From: Acholoe squamosa
Taxonomy: Eukaryota; Annelida; Polychaeta; Phyllodocida; Polynoidae
Direction of reading: 5' to 3'
Length of the DNA: 64,000 bases
NCBI GenBank assembly: GCA_949317995.1
Contig: OX439040.1
Location: 24,361,830-24,425,829, forward strand
Shown: piece after piece, positions 18,647 to 27,601 of the stretch
Position numbering within the stretch: position 1 is the first letter of the stretch
How the letters are laid out: every line of letters begins with the position of its first letter
The notes under the pieces: generated by a model
Database searches by the model: none
What the model saw: the letters and a program-made list of their open reading frames with translations, nothing else
Told to the model about the DNA's origin: nothing
Position numbers and translations under genes: made by a program

Positions 18647-18837
18647 AAACCAATAATAAAATCAATGAAATGCCCTCCATCTCTCGATGTGAAATTATCC
18701 CTAATAAAAAAATTAAATAAAATCGAGTTATGTTTTTTATGCATACAATATAACAAACAAAATATCCTTGGGATAAACTAAAAAATCACACAATCTCTGT
18801 GATAAACTAAAAAAAATCATACAACCAAAAAAACATA

Positions 18838-19011
18838 ATGGACAACAAAGCAAAAGTAGATGAATGCTTGCTTTATATTTTACAAGATTCTGATTACAAT
18901 GATCATTCACCTCGAAATAATATTTTTCCATATGAAAACACTAAAATAATTACTTTTATTTTAAAAAATGAAACAGCAGAACCTTTTTTTGAACAAATGG
19001 AAAAACGATGA
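18838..19011 (+). CDS. Short acidic ORF of the Polinton element
   Basis: This 57-codon frame (MDNKAKVDECLLYILQDSDY at the start) begins in the usual A-rich context and just after two GATAAACTAAAAAA motifs at 18772-18815. It overlaps the next ORF in another frame. No family is recognised. Confidence 0.35.
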   Translation: MDNKAKVDECLLYILQDSDYNDHSPRNNIFPYENTKIITFILKNETAEPFFEQMEKR

Positions 19012-19435
19012 AGTTCAAACTTCTTCACTTTTAAACGAAGTAATAAAAAACTTTAAAAAATTAATCAATGTCATGTATTACACAGATCACTTTGGAGTTA
19101 AATGGCAAACCCGAGATAATTCAAGATACAGCAAGATTTCAATAATATTTCATGGAAATAGTCGTATCAATGAAACTATTACAGTACTTAAGTCTAAGGA
19201 ATATAAAAATTTTATCCACTCATTGAAATCTGCGAATATACTATTTTTAGATCAAACAATCACTTTCAGAAGTCAATTTCAAAGTATGCTAGAACACATA
19301 TGTAACTCATTCTCTGCCACTCTGTTCATAAATGATGACTTAATTCTTTATTTTCCCGGCTGGAGACATATAAATGAATCAATACCAGCAGAAATTTATG
19401 ATTTAGATCGTCTTTGGTATCCTCTATCTGTGTAA
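18968..19435 (+). CDS. Unknown Polinton protein, 155 residues
   Basis: The product is mixed alpha/beta in character with no clear motif. It contains KLINVMYYTDHFGVKWQTRDN, SKISIIFHGNSR and LILYFPGWRHINESIP. It begins in an AAAAAATG context. I do not recognise the family. Confidence 0.4.
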   Translation: MKQQNLFLNKWKNDEVQTSSLLNEVIKNFKKLINVMYYTDHFGVKWQTRDNSRYSKISIIFHGNSRINETITVLKSKEYKNFIHSLKSANILFLDQTITFRSQFQSMLEHICNSFSATLFINDDLILYFPGWRHINESIPAEIYDLDRLWYPLSV

Positions 19436-19525
19436 CACGGTTGCTAAGGTATGCGCTACAAATCAAGTAAACTAAGTGTAGCTATGACAACATAACGTAG
19501 CAACATAATTCATTGCGTCAAAAAA

Positions 19526-20065
19526 ATGGCTGACAACGAAACTATAATGAATAACATTGAATCATCAACCTCAGAAGATGAAACAAGTTCAGAAGAAAGT
19601 CATCATCGGTATGAAATCAATTTCACAGTGCGAGCACATAGTTACACGGATCAAGGAGAAGTGAAAACGTGTTTGCGAGGATGTTATAACATTTCCTACA
19701 ATCTCGATTTAGTTGTTATGTACGATGACGTGCCGCACGAAGACAACACACTCGTATACTTGGATGTAAAAGAAGAACAAAAGATCGAAATTTTCGAAGA
19801 AGAATGGACAGAACTCTCATCTAAAATGGATCAAATAAAACATCTGTTTAGTTCGAACGTTAACATGAACTCTAAAATTGAAATAGAAGGTTTCACTATC
19901 ACCAAATTAAACTGGGATACGTTACTGTTCGCATCAAAGAACATTGAAAGCCACTTCATGTTAAAACCAAATCAGTTAGATAAACTGAATACTGCGATGG
20001 AAGACATTCAAGACAAAGAACTTTTTGACTATCTCGATATACTGTACATTTTAGAAGAAGAATAA
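19526..20065 (+). CDS. Unknown acidic Polinton protein, 179 residues
   Basis: The product starts with a Ser/Glu-rich acidic stretch (about residues 8-30). It continues as a beta-rich domain with TVRAHSYTDQGEVKTCLRGCYNI, LVYLDVKEEQKIEIFEEEWTEL and a helical C-terminus. I do not recognise it; an acidic DNA-mimic or single-strand-binding-like fold are possibilities without support. The gene is less AT-rich than its neighbours, which could mean later acquisition. Confidence 0.45.
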   Translation: MADNETIMNNIESSTSEDETSSEESHHRYEINFTVRAHSYTDQGEVKTCLRGCYNISYNLDLVVMYDDVPHEDNTLVYLDVKEEQKIEIFEEEWTELSSKMDQIKHLFSSNVNMNSKIEIEGFTITKLNWDTLLFASKNIESHFMLKPNQLDKLNTAMEDIQDKELFDYLDILYILEEE

Positions 20066-20175
20066 GAATAACAGAATCCTAAAGGTAAAACACACTTCTT
20101 AATGTCTCTGAAAGATATAAATGTTTCTGTGAATGCACACTTCTTAATAGTCTTAAAGTACAGTCAATAAAAAAA

Positions 20176-20646
20176 ATGGGAAACAAACCTGTTTTAGGAT
20201 ATACTAGATATGATTCCAATACATTTCCTCTAAGTAAAGAAAAAACTAACGCTGTAGGATTTAATTTATATAGTGCTTTCAGTTATATAATTCCAGCCAA
20301 AGAAAAATGTTTAATTGAAACAGGCATCAAAGTTGCTGTCCCTACTGGGTATTATGCACGTATAGCACCATTAAGTGGGCATAGATTTAAGTATACGGAT
20401 GTTAAGGCGGGAATCATAAACAATGATTACAGAGGACAAATTCATATCCTTTTTTTAAATTTTGGTGAAAAAGAATATAAAATAAATTGTGGAGATCCGA
20501 TTGCACAACTAGTGTTGGAAAAAATATATAATACTACATTAAAAGAATCTAACAAACTCAAAGATACTCCTTATTCGAAAATATGTTTCCAATTAAGACA
20601 CAGCAAAATATATGAACAATGGCATAAAGAAACACATATGTCCTAA
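20176..20646 (+). CDS. Second, divergent dUTPase-like protein
   Basis: The 156-residue product follows the dUTPase fold pattern (VGFNLYSAFSYIIPAKEKCLIETGIKV, YYARIAPLSG, AGIINNDYRGQIHILFLNFGEK and CGDPIAQLVLEKI) and is clearly related to the protein at 17803. It is shorter, without the acidic tail, and divergent through the conserved motifs, so it may have a regulatory or signalling role rather than the classical enzyme activity. It is the last gene of the element in the plus direction. Confidence 0.7.
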   Translation: MGNKPVLGYTRYDSNTFPLSKEKTNAVGFNLYSAFSYIIPAKEKCLIETGIKVAVPTGYYARIAPLSGHRFKYTDVKAGIINNDYRGQIHILFLNFGEKEYKINCGDPIAQLVLEKIYNTTLKESNKLKDTPYSKICFQLRHSKIYEQWHKETHMS

Positions 20647-20849
20647 TGATATGATTTTATAATAATACTTAACTCTGTTCTATTACATTATTATAATAAA
20701 ATGTATTATATCCAAACAACTTGTTTCATTTCATTTTTATTTTTACTTATAGTCAGCATAATACTTCAATTAAAGAGTCAAATGATCTGTACATCACATA
20801 TTTTATTTATCATCGTAATACAAGAATTGCTTTAAATCCAATGAAAATG
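20647..20849. other. AT-rich right margin of the Polinton element
   Basis: No gene and no terminal inverted repeat can be recognised. The element end must lie in or near here but I cannot place it. Confidence 0.4.
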
Positions 20850-21027
20850 AAAATCTATCGTTTCAATTGTAAACTAACGCTGTAAATTCCTCTAATAACT
20901 CAGCAAATATTCTTTGCTGATATCAATGAAATATAACAAAAAATAGAGGAAAAAAACTCTGTCCCTAAATCACTCAAACTGTTGAAAAAAATCTATATCC
21001 TCTTAAACTAAATGTCTATTTGTTCAT
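20850..21027 (+). repeat. 180-bp direct repeat, left copy, flanking the satellite
   Basis: The block from AAATCTATCGTTTCAATT to TCTATTTGTTCATA recurs at 22990-23169 with few differences, and partly at 22750-22870. It includes a small palindrome (CAGCAAATATTCTTTGCTG). The two copies bracket the 121-bp satellite. Confidence 0.7.
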
Positions 21028-22648
21028 ACATGTGACATGGAACCTAGTGTCAAGGACATGGAGAAAAATGACATGAGACATGATCATATCCTAAATTCGC
21101 AATGTGACACTCAGATCAATGACAAAGACATGGGATAATAGTAATTTGACATGTGACATGGAACCTAGTGACAAGGACATGGAGAAAAATGACATGAGAC
21201 ATGATCATATCCTAAATTCGCCATGTGACACTCAGATCAATGACAAAGACATGGGATAATAGTAATTTGACATGTGACATGGAACCTAGTGACAAGGACA
21301 TGGAGAAAAATGACATGAGACATGATCATATCCTAAATTCGCCATGTGACACTCAGATTAGTGACAAAGACATGGGATAATAGTAATTTGACATGTGACA
21401 TGGAACCTAGTGTCAAGGACATGGAGAAAAATGACATGAGACATGATCATATCCTAAATTCGCCATGTGACACTCAGATCAATGACAAAGACATGGGATA
21501 ATAGTAATTTGACATGTGACATGGAACCTAGTGACAAGGACATGGAGAAATATGACATGAGACATGATCATATCCTAAATTCGCCATGTGACACTCAGAT
21601 CAGTGACAAAGACATGGGATAATAGTAATTTGACATGTGACATGGAACCTAGTGACAAGGACATGGAGAAAAATGACATGAGACATGATCATATCCTAAA
21701 TTCGCCATGTGACACTCAGATCAGTGACAAAGACATGGGATAATAGTAATTTGACATGTGACATGGAACCTAGTGTCAAGGACATGGAGAAAAATGACAT
21801 GAGACATGATCATATCCTAAATTCGCCATGTGACACTCAGATTAGTGTCAAAGACATGGGATAATAGTAATTTGACATGTGACATGGAACCTAGTGTCAA
21901 GGACATGGAGAAAAAGGACATGGAGAAAAATGACATGAGACATGATCATATCCTAAATTCGCCATGTGACACGCAGATTAGTGTCAAAGACATGGGATAA
22001 TAGTAATTTGACAACATGTGACATGGAACCTAGTGACAAGGACATGGAGAAAAATGACATGAGACATGATCATATCCTAAATTCGCCATGTGACACTCAG
22101 ATTAGTGTCAAAGACGTGGGATAATAGTAATTTGACATGTGACATGGAACCTAGTGTCAAGGACATGGAGAAAAAGGACATGGAGAAAAATGACATGAGA
22201 CATGATCATATCCTAAATTCGCCATGTGACACGCAGATTAGTGTCAAAGACATGGGATAATAGTAATTTGACAACATGTGACATGGAACCTAGTGTCAAG
22301 GACATGGAGAAAAATGACATGAGACATGATCATATCCTAAATTCGCCATGTGACACTCAGATTAGTGTCAAAGACGTGGGATAATAGTAATTTGACATGT
22401 GACATGGAACCTAGTGTCAAGGACATGGAGAAAAAGGACATGGAGAAAAATGACATGAGACATGATCATATCCTAAATTCGCCATGTGACACGCAGATTA
22501 GTGTCAAATACATGGGATAATAGTAATTTGACAACATGTGACATGGAACCTAGTGACAAGGACATGGAGAAAAATGACATGAGACATGATCTTATCCTAA
22601 ATTCGTCATGTGACACGCAGATTAGTGTCAAAGAGATGGGAAAAGCTA
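21028..22648 (+). repeat. 121-bp satellite array with 260-bp higher-order repeat
   Basis: Thirteen units start at 21028, 21149, 21270, 21391, 21512, 21633, 21754, 21875, 22014, 22135, 22274, 22395 and 22534 (ACATGTGACATGGAACCTAG). The first eight are 121 bp apart. From 21875 on, spacings alternate 139 and 121 bp, because alternate units carry a repeated GGACATGGAGAAAAA block and an extra ACA. This gives a 260-bp higher-order unit. Copies are nearly identical, so homogenisation is recent. The long frame at 22486-22716 is a by-product of the repeat. Confidence 0.9.
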
Positions 22649-23169
22649 TGTACATAAATTATTTAGTTCCACATAACCTAGAACAGGACAAAGATAGTTC
22701 ATATTATTCTCGGTAGAGGGAAACCCGAGAATGCGTTCTGCGTTCTAAATACGATGAAATCTATCGTCTCAATTGTAAACTATGAGCAAATATTCTTTAT
22801 TGATATCAATAAAATATATCAAACAATGAAAAGAAAGAGCTCTATACATAATTCATTCAAACTGATCAAGAAAATATAAAGAAAAGAGCATTATACATGT
22901 AATAATTTAGTTCCACATAACCTACATCATGCCAGAAATAGTTCATATTATTCTCGGTAGAGGGGGACAAAAAATCCGCGTTTTGAATAAAAATCTATCG
23001 TTTCAATTTAAACTACCGCTGTAAATTCCTCTAATAACTCAGCAAATGTTCTTTGCTGATATCAATGAAATATATAAAAAAATAGAGGAGAAAAAACTCT
23101 GTCCCTAAATCACTCAAACTGATGAAAAAAAATCTATATCCTCTTAAACTGAATGTCTATTTGTTCATA
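22649..23169. repeat. Duplicated spacer after the satellite
   Basis: Two copies of a TTTAGTTCCACATAACCTA..ATTCTCGGTAGAGGG block (near 22663 and 22903) alternate with partial and full copies of the 180-bp flank repeat (22750-22870 and 22990-23169). No gene is seen. Confidence 0.6.
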
Positions 23170-23211
23170 GACTTAAAGGTGTAACACCACATTTATGATT
23201 TCACTGCTGAG

Positions 23212-23222
23212 GTGGAGTATAT
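23212..23222 (+). promoter_or_regulatory. TATA-like box
   Basis: GGAGTATATAAGGAA resembles a core promoter directed to the right. It lies about 700 bases before the two-ORF unit at 23916, with minisatellites between, so its link to those ORFs is uncertain. Confidence 0.3.
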
Positions 23223-23357
23223 AAGGAACGCAATGTCTGGGGTTAATTGGAGAGGTCCGGCCCTCATGTCACGAACCTCCTTGTCTGTAGCTCCAGGTGT
23301 AGCTTCAGTGCGTAAAATATCTCGACTATTCTTCCGACCTTGTCGACTAAGAACGGT

Positions 23358-23460
23358 TGATGCTCCCATTGTTGGTTGAAGCATGAACGGGTGATGCTCC
23401 CATTGTTGGTTGAAGCATGAACGGGTGATGCTCCCACTGTTGCTTGAAGCGTGTCTGCTC
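23358..23460 (+). repeat. 34-bp minisatellite, three copies
   Basis: Units start at 23358, 23392 and 23426 (TGATGCTCCCATTGTTGGTT...). The third is slightly diverged. Confidence 0.75.
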
Positions 23461-23555
23461 CCATCAGTTGGTGGAAGCAACCATACGTAATGGTCCTCCT
23501 GTTTCAGTAACGCTCACCGTTCCTTAGAGCACTGATCTGGAATTGAACGTGTTCC

Positions 23556-23660
23556 ACAATCCTCCTTCAATCCTTCAATCCTCCTTCAATCCTCCTTCAA
23601 TCCTTCAATCCTCCTTCAATCCACCTTCAATCCTTCAATCCTCCTTCAATCCTTGGTACA
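23556..23660 (+). repeat. CCTTCAAT minisatellite
   Basis: About ten irregular copies of AATCCTCCTTC and AATCCTTC follow each other. It is simple-sequence DNA with no coding potential. Confidence 0.75.
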
Positions 23661-23817
23661 CTCAGTTCATTCCTCTGTACCGAAAGCTCAGCTAAGAACC
23701 TTGTGACATGAGAACCACTTGACCTCTCTTTTGTATTTAAAATTTATGATATGATTACTATTTCCAAAAATAATCCTATTATCCAAAATAATAGGTATTT
23801 TCTGGATATTCAAAAAA

Positions 23818-23869
23818 ATATAGGTCTTCTTTGGATATTTTTTTAGAAATATCCAAAGAAGACCTATAT
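23818..23869 (+). repeat. Perfect 23-bp inverted repeat (hairpin)
   Basis: The arms 23818-23840 and 23847-23869 are exact reverse complements around a 6-base loop (TTTTAG). A second, shorter hairpin (CCTATTAT/ATAATAGG) lies just upstream at about 23776-23796. The pair could be the end of a MITE, a terminator-like structure or a small-RNA precursor. Confidence 0.7.
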
Positions 23870-23915
23870 ATATACTACTGACGGGGAGGACACGAGGCCC
23901 ACGCAGAATGACGGC

Positions 23916-24152
23916 ATGGCCGGGCAGAGCGACAGCAACAGCCGTCAACAGGCCGCGGCAACCGGTGTGGATGGCAAGGACTCCAGCCAGCACCAAGATT
24001 CTTCCACAGTAGACCGATCCAACCCAAATGCTGATTTATTGCTCAAAATAGAGGCTGAGAGGGCTAGAAAGACTGAAATCGAGCGGATTTCTAAAAGACG
24101 TGAGTTGGAACTAGATCTAGCTACAATCAGCGCGAAAATAAAAGGACGATGA
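23916..24152 (+). CDS. Unknown ORF, hydrophilic with a charged helix
   Basis: The 78-residue product is Gln/Ser/Asp-rich and then forms a charged helix, LLLKIEAERARKTEIERISK. Its stop overlaps the start of the next ORF (ATGA at 24149). I do not recognise it; a gag-like or DIRS-like first ORF is one possibility. Confidence 0.35.
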   Translation: MAGQSDSNSRQQAAATGVDGKDSSQHQDSSTVDRSNPNADLLLKIEAERARKTEIERISKRRELELDLATISAKIKGR

Positions 24153-24943
24153 GAGATTTGGACGATGGCATTAGAGCTTGGCAGGGCGCCATGACAATTT
24201 ACGGAGATGGTGTGAAGGGTCTGACAGGGACGTTTGGCCCCAGTGTCAAGATTACGGAACAAGGTACATATAGTCTGCTTGAGGGTGTCAATGTCAGAGA
24301 CACTTCGCAACAAAGCCAAACAGTCCTACCTGACCAAAGTGTCCTCAGCACTTCGCTGGTTCCTGACATAAACTCTTTGACAGCCCAAGCACAAGCGCAT
24401 CTCAACATTCACTGCGGAATCCAAGATGGCGGACCTGCCCTCCCGGTTGGCAAGTTTCAGGCTAGTGGAACAGCTGTTATAGGCCAAATAGACCTGCCGC
24501 AGGCCCAATCTGTTGACAAAATGTACTCATCTGGTATGTTTCATGAAATTTCTAGCCCAAACATCCCCCATAAGACCCAAAATACCTCAGAGGATCTATC
24601 GCTCACCGGAGGTTTGTGTGTCAACAAAGGCTCCGGTGGTCCAACGCTCACCGGAGGTGCAGACTGCCATGATTATTTGTTGTGGAGACAGGGTAAGCTA
24701 TTTGGCAATGCTAATTCTGATGTTAATATAGGTGTCACTGCTGCGCCCCAGGTTGTTCAACTGTCAGGTGGGAAAGATGGACCCACACCCCTGGGGGAGG
24801 GTAGTAATCCTATACAGATAGCTCAGTCTTCTAGCAAACCTCAACATATTGTCCACAATGGCTGTGTATATGAGTTGATTAAGCCCACTGCGCCCACCTG
24901 TCAATCAATCCTTTCAAACAAACAAATCACCAAAAATGTCTAA
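24149..24943 (+). CDS. Unknown ORF, 264 residues, Gly/Ser/Thr/Gln-rich
   Basis: The product has low complexity (Gly, Ser, Gln, Thr and Pro) with a duplicated SLTGG / TLTGG element (near residues 150-172). It overlaps the preceding ORF by the 4-base ATGA. GC content is higher than the flanks. No domain is recognised. The two-ORF arrangement suggests a mobile element, but no polymerase or recombinase is next to it. Confidence 0.35.
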   Translation: MRDLDDGIRAWQGAMTIYGDGVKGLTGTFGPSVKITEQGTYSLLEGVNVRDTSQQSQTVLPDQSVLSTSLVPDINSLTAQAQAHLNIHCGIQDGGPALPVGKFQASGTAVIGQIDLPQAQSVDKMYSSGMFHEISSPNIPHKTQNTSEDLSLTGGLCVNKGSGGPTLTGGADCHDYLLWRQGKLFGNANSDVNIGVTAAPQVVQLSGGKDGPTPLGEGSNPIQIAQSSSKPQHIVHNGCVYELIKPTAPTCQSILSNKQITKNV

Positions 24944-25520
24944 TTTAGAAAGTGACAATATTTAAACAATTTTTATATAAAGGTACAATTATCAATCTTT
25001 CATGTCGTTAAGCATTTAGAAATATAAACAAGCCAAGGTTTCATACGTTAATGCATTAACTATTACACAACCAAAACTAAACCTGATTGTACATAAAAGT
25101 AATGCTGTAAAGGCCTTATTTTTTACATCCTAATATCAATAATCTTTATATCTCATGCATTATATTAAAGGCTGCATACTTTCCTGAGTTGCCTTTCACA
25201 CAGTCAAAACTGCACCTGAGTATTCATATAGTAAGACTTTAATGGCCTTACTCATGCACTTTACATACTGATATCAATACTTTTGAGATCACATGCATTA
25301 TAGCAAAGGATACATTTATTCGTGAGTTGCCTTTTACACAATCAAAAGTCTAACCGACTATTTATAAAGTAGAGCCCTATAGGCTAATATGAATACTCTT
25401 GAGATCACATGTATTACAGCAAATGCTATACATATTCCTGAGTTGCCTTTAAGACAATCAAAACTCTGACTGAGTATACATTTAGTTAAGCCTTAAAAGC
25501 CTTACTTATATCTTTGCATT
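24944..25520. repeat. Diverged tandem repeat, unit about 115-140 bp
   Basis: A CCTGAGTTGCCTTT..CACAATCAAAA core recurs near 25182, 25321 and 25437, with linked ATCACATGCATTATAGCAAA and ATGGCCTTACT elements. At least three diverged units are visible. No coding frame is seen. Confidence 0.55.
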
Positions 25521-25703
25521 AACAAATCGTGCTGCTTTGAAATCTTCACATCTAACTTCTGTATACGATTCTCAGCTTTGTTTTGTTTCCCCAGCTGTTG
25601 ATTACGTTTCTCCTTCTGATCCTTAATCATAGATTTAAATTATACTAAATTTTTATTATAAATCTTTGATTCATCTGCATTCTCTCCCCCTTGCTCTTCA
25701 TCG

Positions 25704-26233
25704 CTATCCTGTGGCAAATTCTAATGAAAGTAAAATTGGTAGGCCATCTGCTGCTCTTTCATCGTAGTATTCTGTATGCATTTTGATTATGTGGTTCTGG
25801 ATCGATCCTGAAATACCATATAAACATCAGACTATGAAAAACAGATTTCAAGATATGTAAATTAAAATCAACATAAAATTAAATATAAATACTTACAGTA
25901 TTACAGCATTTACATAATTTTAAGCATACTTTCTTCTTAGTGGAATAAAGTTAAAGCATGTCTTTCACTTTGTTGACAAAGGTGTAGTACAAAATGAAAA
26001 AAAATTAAAAACTGAAATACTCACTTCCATAGGAAAAGGTTTTACTGCAGTTGTGACATCTCACTTTCTTTTCTTTTCTCCCAGCATCTTCTTTTGTTTT
26101 GTGAACTTGCTTAAAGCACGCTTCATAGTCATCGGCTGATTTTGGTATGAAGGTGCATTCTTTGTATGCACACCTCCTAGGCAAGAGATAGGCTGGAACA
26201 CCTTGGAGTTGTTTTGCAGCCATCTCGATGAGT
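25704..26233 (-). CDS. Small spliced C2H2-type zinc-finger gene
   Basis: An exon starts after a TTTTTTATTTAG acceptor (first base 26233), with ATG at 26223-26221. It ends at 26025 before the donor GTGAGT. The next exon starts at 25807 after ATTTCAG, and the stop is at 25706-25704. The phase fits (A plus GA makes Arg). Across the junction the product reads CHNCSKTFSYG then RSIQNHIIKMH, a proper C2H2 finger split by the intron. An earlier CAYKEC...C...H unit may be a second finger. The product is about 101 residues. A further in-frame helical stretch follows the stop, so alternative splicing or decay is possible. The partner and target are unknown. Confidence 0.6.
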
Positions 26234-26609
26234 CTAAATAAAAAACAGAGAAAATCTTTTCTATTAATTAAGTAACAAATAATGTATCTAAGAAACCATG
26301 CGCAATTTGGCATACATTCATGACTCATATATATGATTCTGTAAATCTAAGCTGAAAACCCTTTCCTATTCTATAACTTACGCAGTCACTCAATGAAATG
26401 CTTGAACTGTAATTTGACAAGATAAGCACTAATAACAGCCTGATTATGGATAATAAAAAAAAAGATTTGAATTATTGTAGGTATTAGTCTCTTTGTTTGT
26501 TAATGAATCCCGAATCAGCCCTATTGAAAATGAAAGCTGTTATTTGAAGTCCTATGACAGGCCATGACCAGTCTATTTCTATTAGTTTCTTTATTAATCA
26601 CTAGATGGC
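26234..26609. other. Non-coding spacer
   Basis: I see no gene or recognisable repeat here. It would hold the first intron and upstream exon of the zinc-finger gene. Confidence 0.4.
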
Positions 26610-26706
26610 ATATTCAATTCAGTTCTTTATTTCAGACACAATTGCATTACAAAGGTCCATAGTATATGACATATATATGTATATGATAAGAATACCTAGA
26701 CTATAG

Positions 26707-27048
26707 TTATGTAATAGTAAAGTGAACATACAGTTCTTGATACCAGTTTCTCCATATATTGGAGGTGCATAGGACATCACTTGCTGTGTGATCTACCAAC
26801 CCTTTTATTAGATCGTTGTCAGAGTCCCTGAGTCGACATATGAAACTATACACTAGTTTTCTAATGGTAGCACCACATGTTGCTAAACCACACACTGCAA
26901 AAACCTCTCCAGCACTAGTATATCTGGGTATACCTAGTAGGATTCGTAAGGCATTATTATATGCCACAGTTAATTTGCGTAAGGAAGCTTTGGTGTAATT
27001 ACACCATAATTGTGCTATATACAAAGGTGTACAGTATGATCTGAACAA
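26707..27048 (-). pseudogene. LINE ORF2 C-terminal piece
   Basis: The 113-residue stretch contains LRKLTVAYNNALRILLGIPRYTSA, the thumb/post-RT region typical of CR1-like ORF2 (family pattern Y-N-x-x-x-R-x-L-x-x-x-P). It is in a different frame from the preceding part because of a decay event between 27048 and 27089. Confidence 0.7.
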
Positions 27049-27088
27049 CTGATTTTAACCTCAACACTGCACATATGAAACTGTTTAA

Positions 27089-27459
27089 CTATAGTCTGTT
27101 GTCTTGTGCATAAAGCACTCTTCGCTGCCGTTTAATGTCTTCATCATCCTTGAGCATGTTGGTTATCAGGTGACCCAGGTATTTAACCTGGTCACATTCA
27201 ACCAATTCTGTATCATTTAGGGTAAACCTGGGGACCGTCAGATATTTGTTCAACGGGGATCGAACTACCATCAATACACTTTTGAGGAGGTTGTATTTAA
27301 TGTCAATCCCATACTGTCCACAAACAGCCAACAAGCGGGCTAACCCATGGCTAGCCGGTGTGAATATTACCAAATCGTCAGCATACATCAAATAATTGAC
27401 AATAGTTGCCCCACTAACACAGCCTGTTTTACAAGCATTCAATTTACCTGACAGGTCAT

Positions 27460-27533
<74 letters not shown>

Positions 27534-27601
27534 TAAATGAGGTGAGAGTATACAGCCCTGCCTAACCCCATTTCGAACTGTGAACTCTGCAGATAAAGCA
27601 C
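27089..27601 (-). pseudogene. LINE reverse transcriptase, part with YADD motif
   Basis: Beyond the microsatellite this frame gives MDDLSGKLNACKTG, then IVNYLMYADDLVIFTPASHG (YADD catalytic box) and KYNLLKSVLMVVRS, then VKYLGHLIT. These are standard LINE RT domains 5 to 7. A further C-terminal piece (SYCTPLYIAQLWCNYTKASL and following) is read at 26707-27048. Confidence 0.8.

Larger units (their letters stand above)
4905..20650 (+). mobile_element. Polinton/Maverick (adintovirus-type) element, left end missing
   Basis: The hallmark set is present on one strand: protein-primed DNA polymerase B, retroviral-type integrase, FtsK/HerA-type packaging ATPase, double-jelly-roll major capsid protein, adenain-type protease, and several small basic or hydrophobic virion proteins. 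Host-interaction and nucleotide genes (death domains, DUF5662, two dUTPases) fill the right third. Base composition is much more AT-rich than the flanks. The left end is replaced by a LINE and no terminal inverted repeat is visible at the right, so the right limit is approximate. It looks broken in a few places (about three or four) but most genes are open, which suggests a fairly recent copy. Confidence 0.85.

Noticed and set aside
20647-21027. Polinton terminal inverted repeat
   Set aside because: No matching inverted copy exists in the window because the left end is missing.
22486-22716. Open frame inside the satellite
   Set aside because: It follows the repeat period and has no independent start or end; the frame is a by-product of the 121/139-bp units.
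24199-24508. Minus-strand frames opposite the two-ORF unit
   Set aside because: Short, motif-free and fully overlapped by the plus-strand frames.
23916-24943. Retroviral gag
   Set aside because: No zinc knuckle, no capsid major homology region and no pol next to it.
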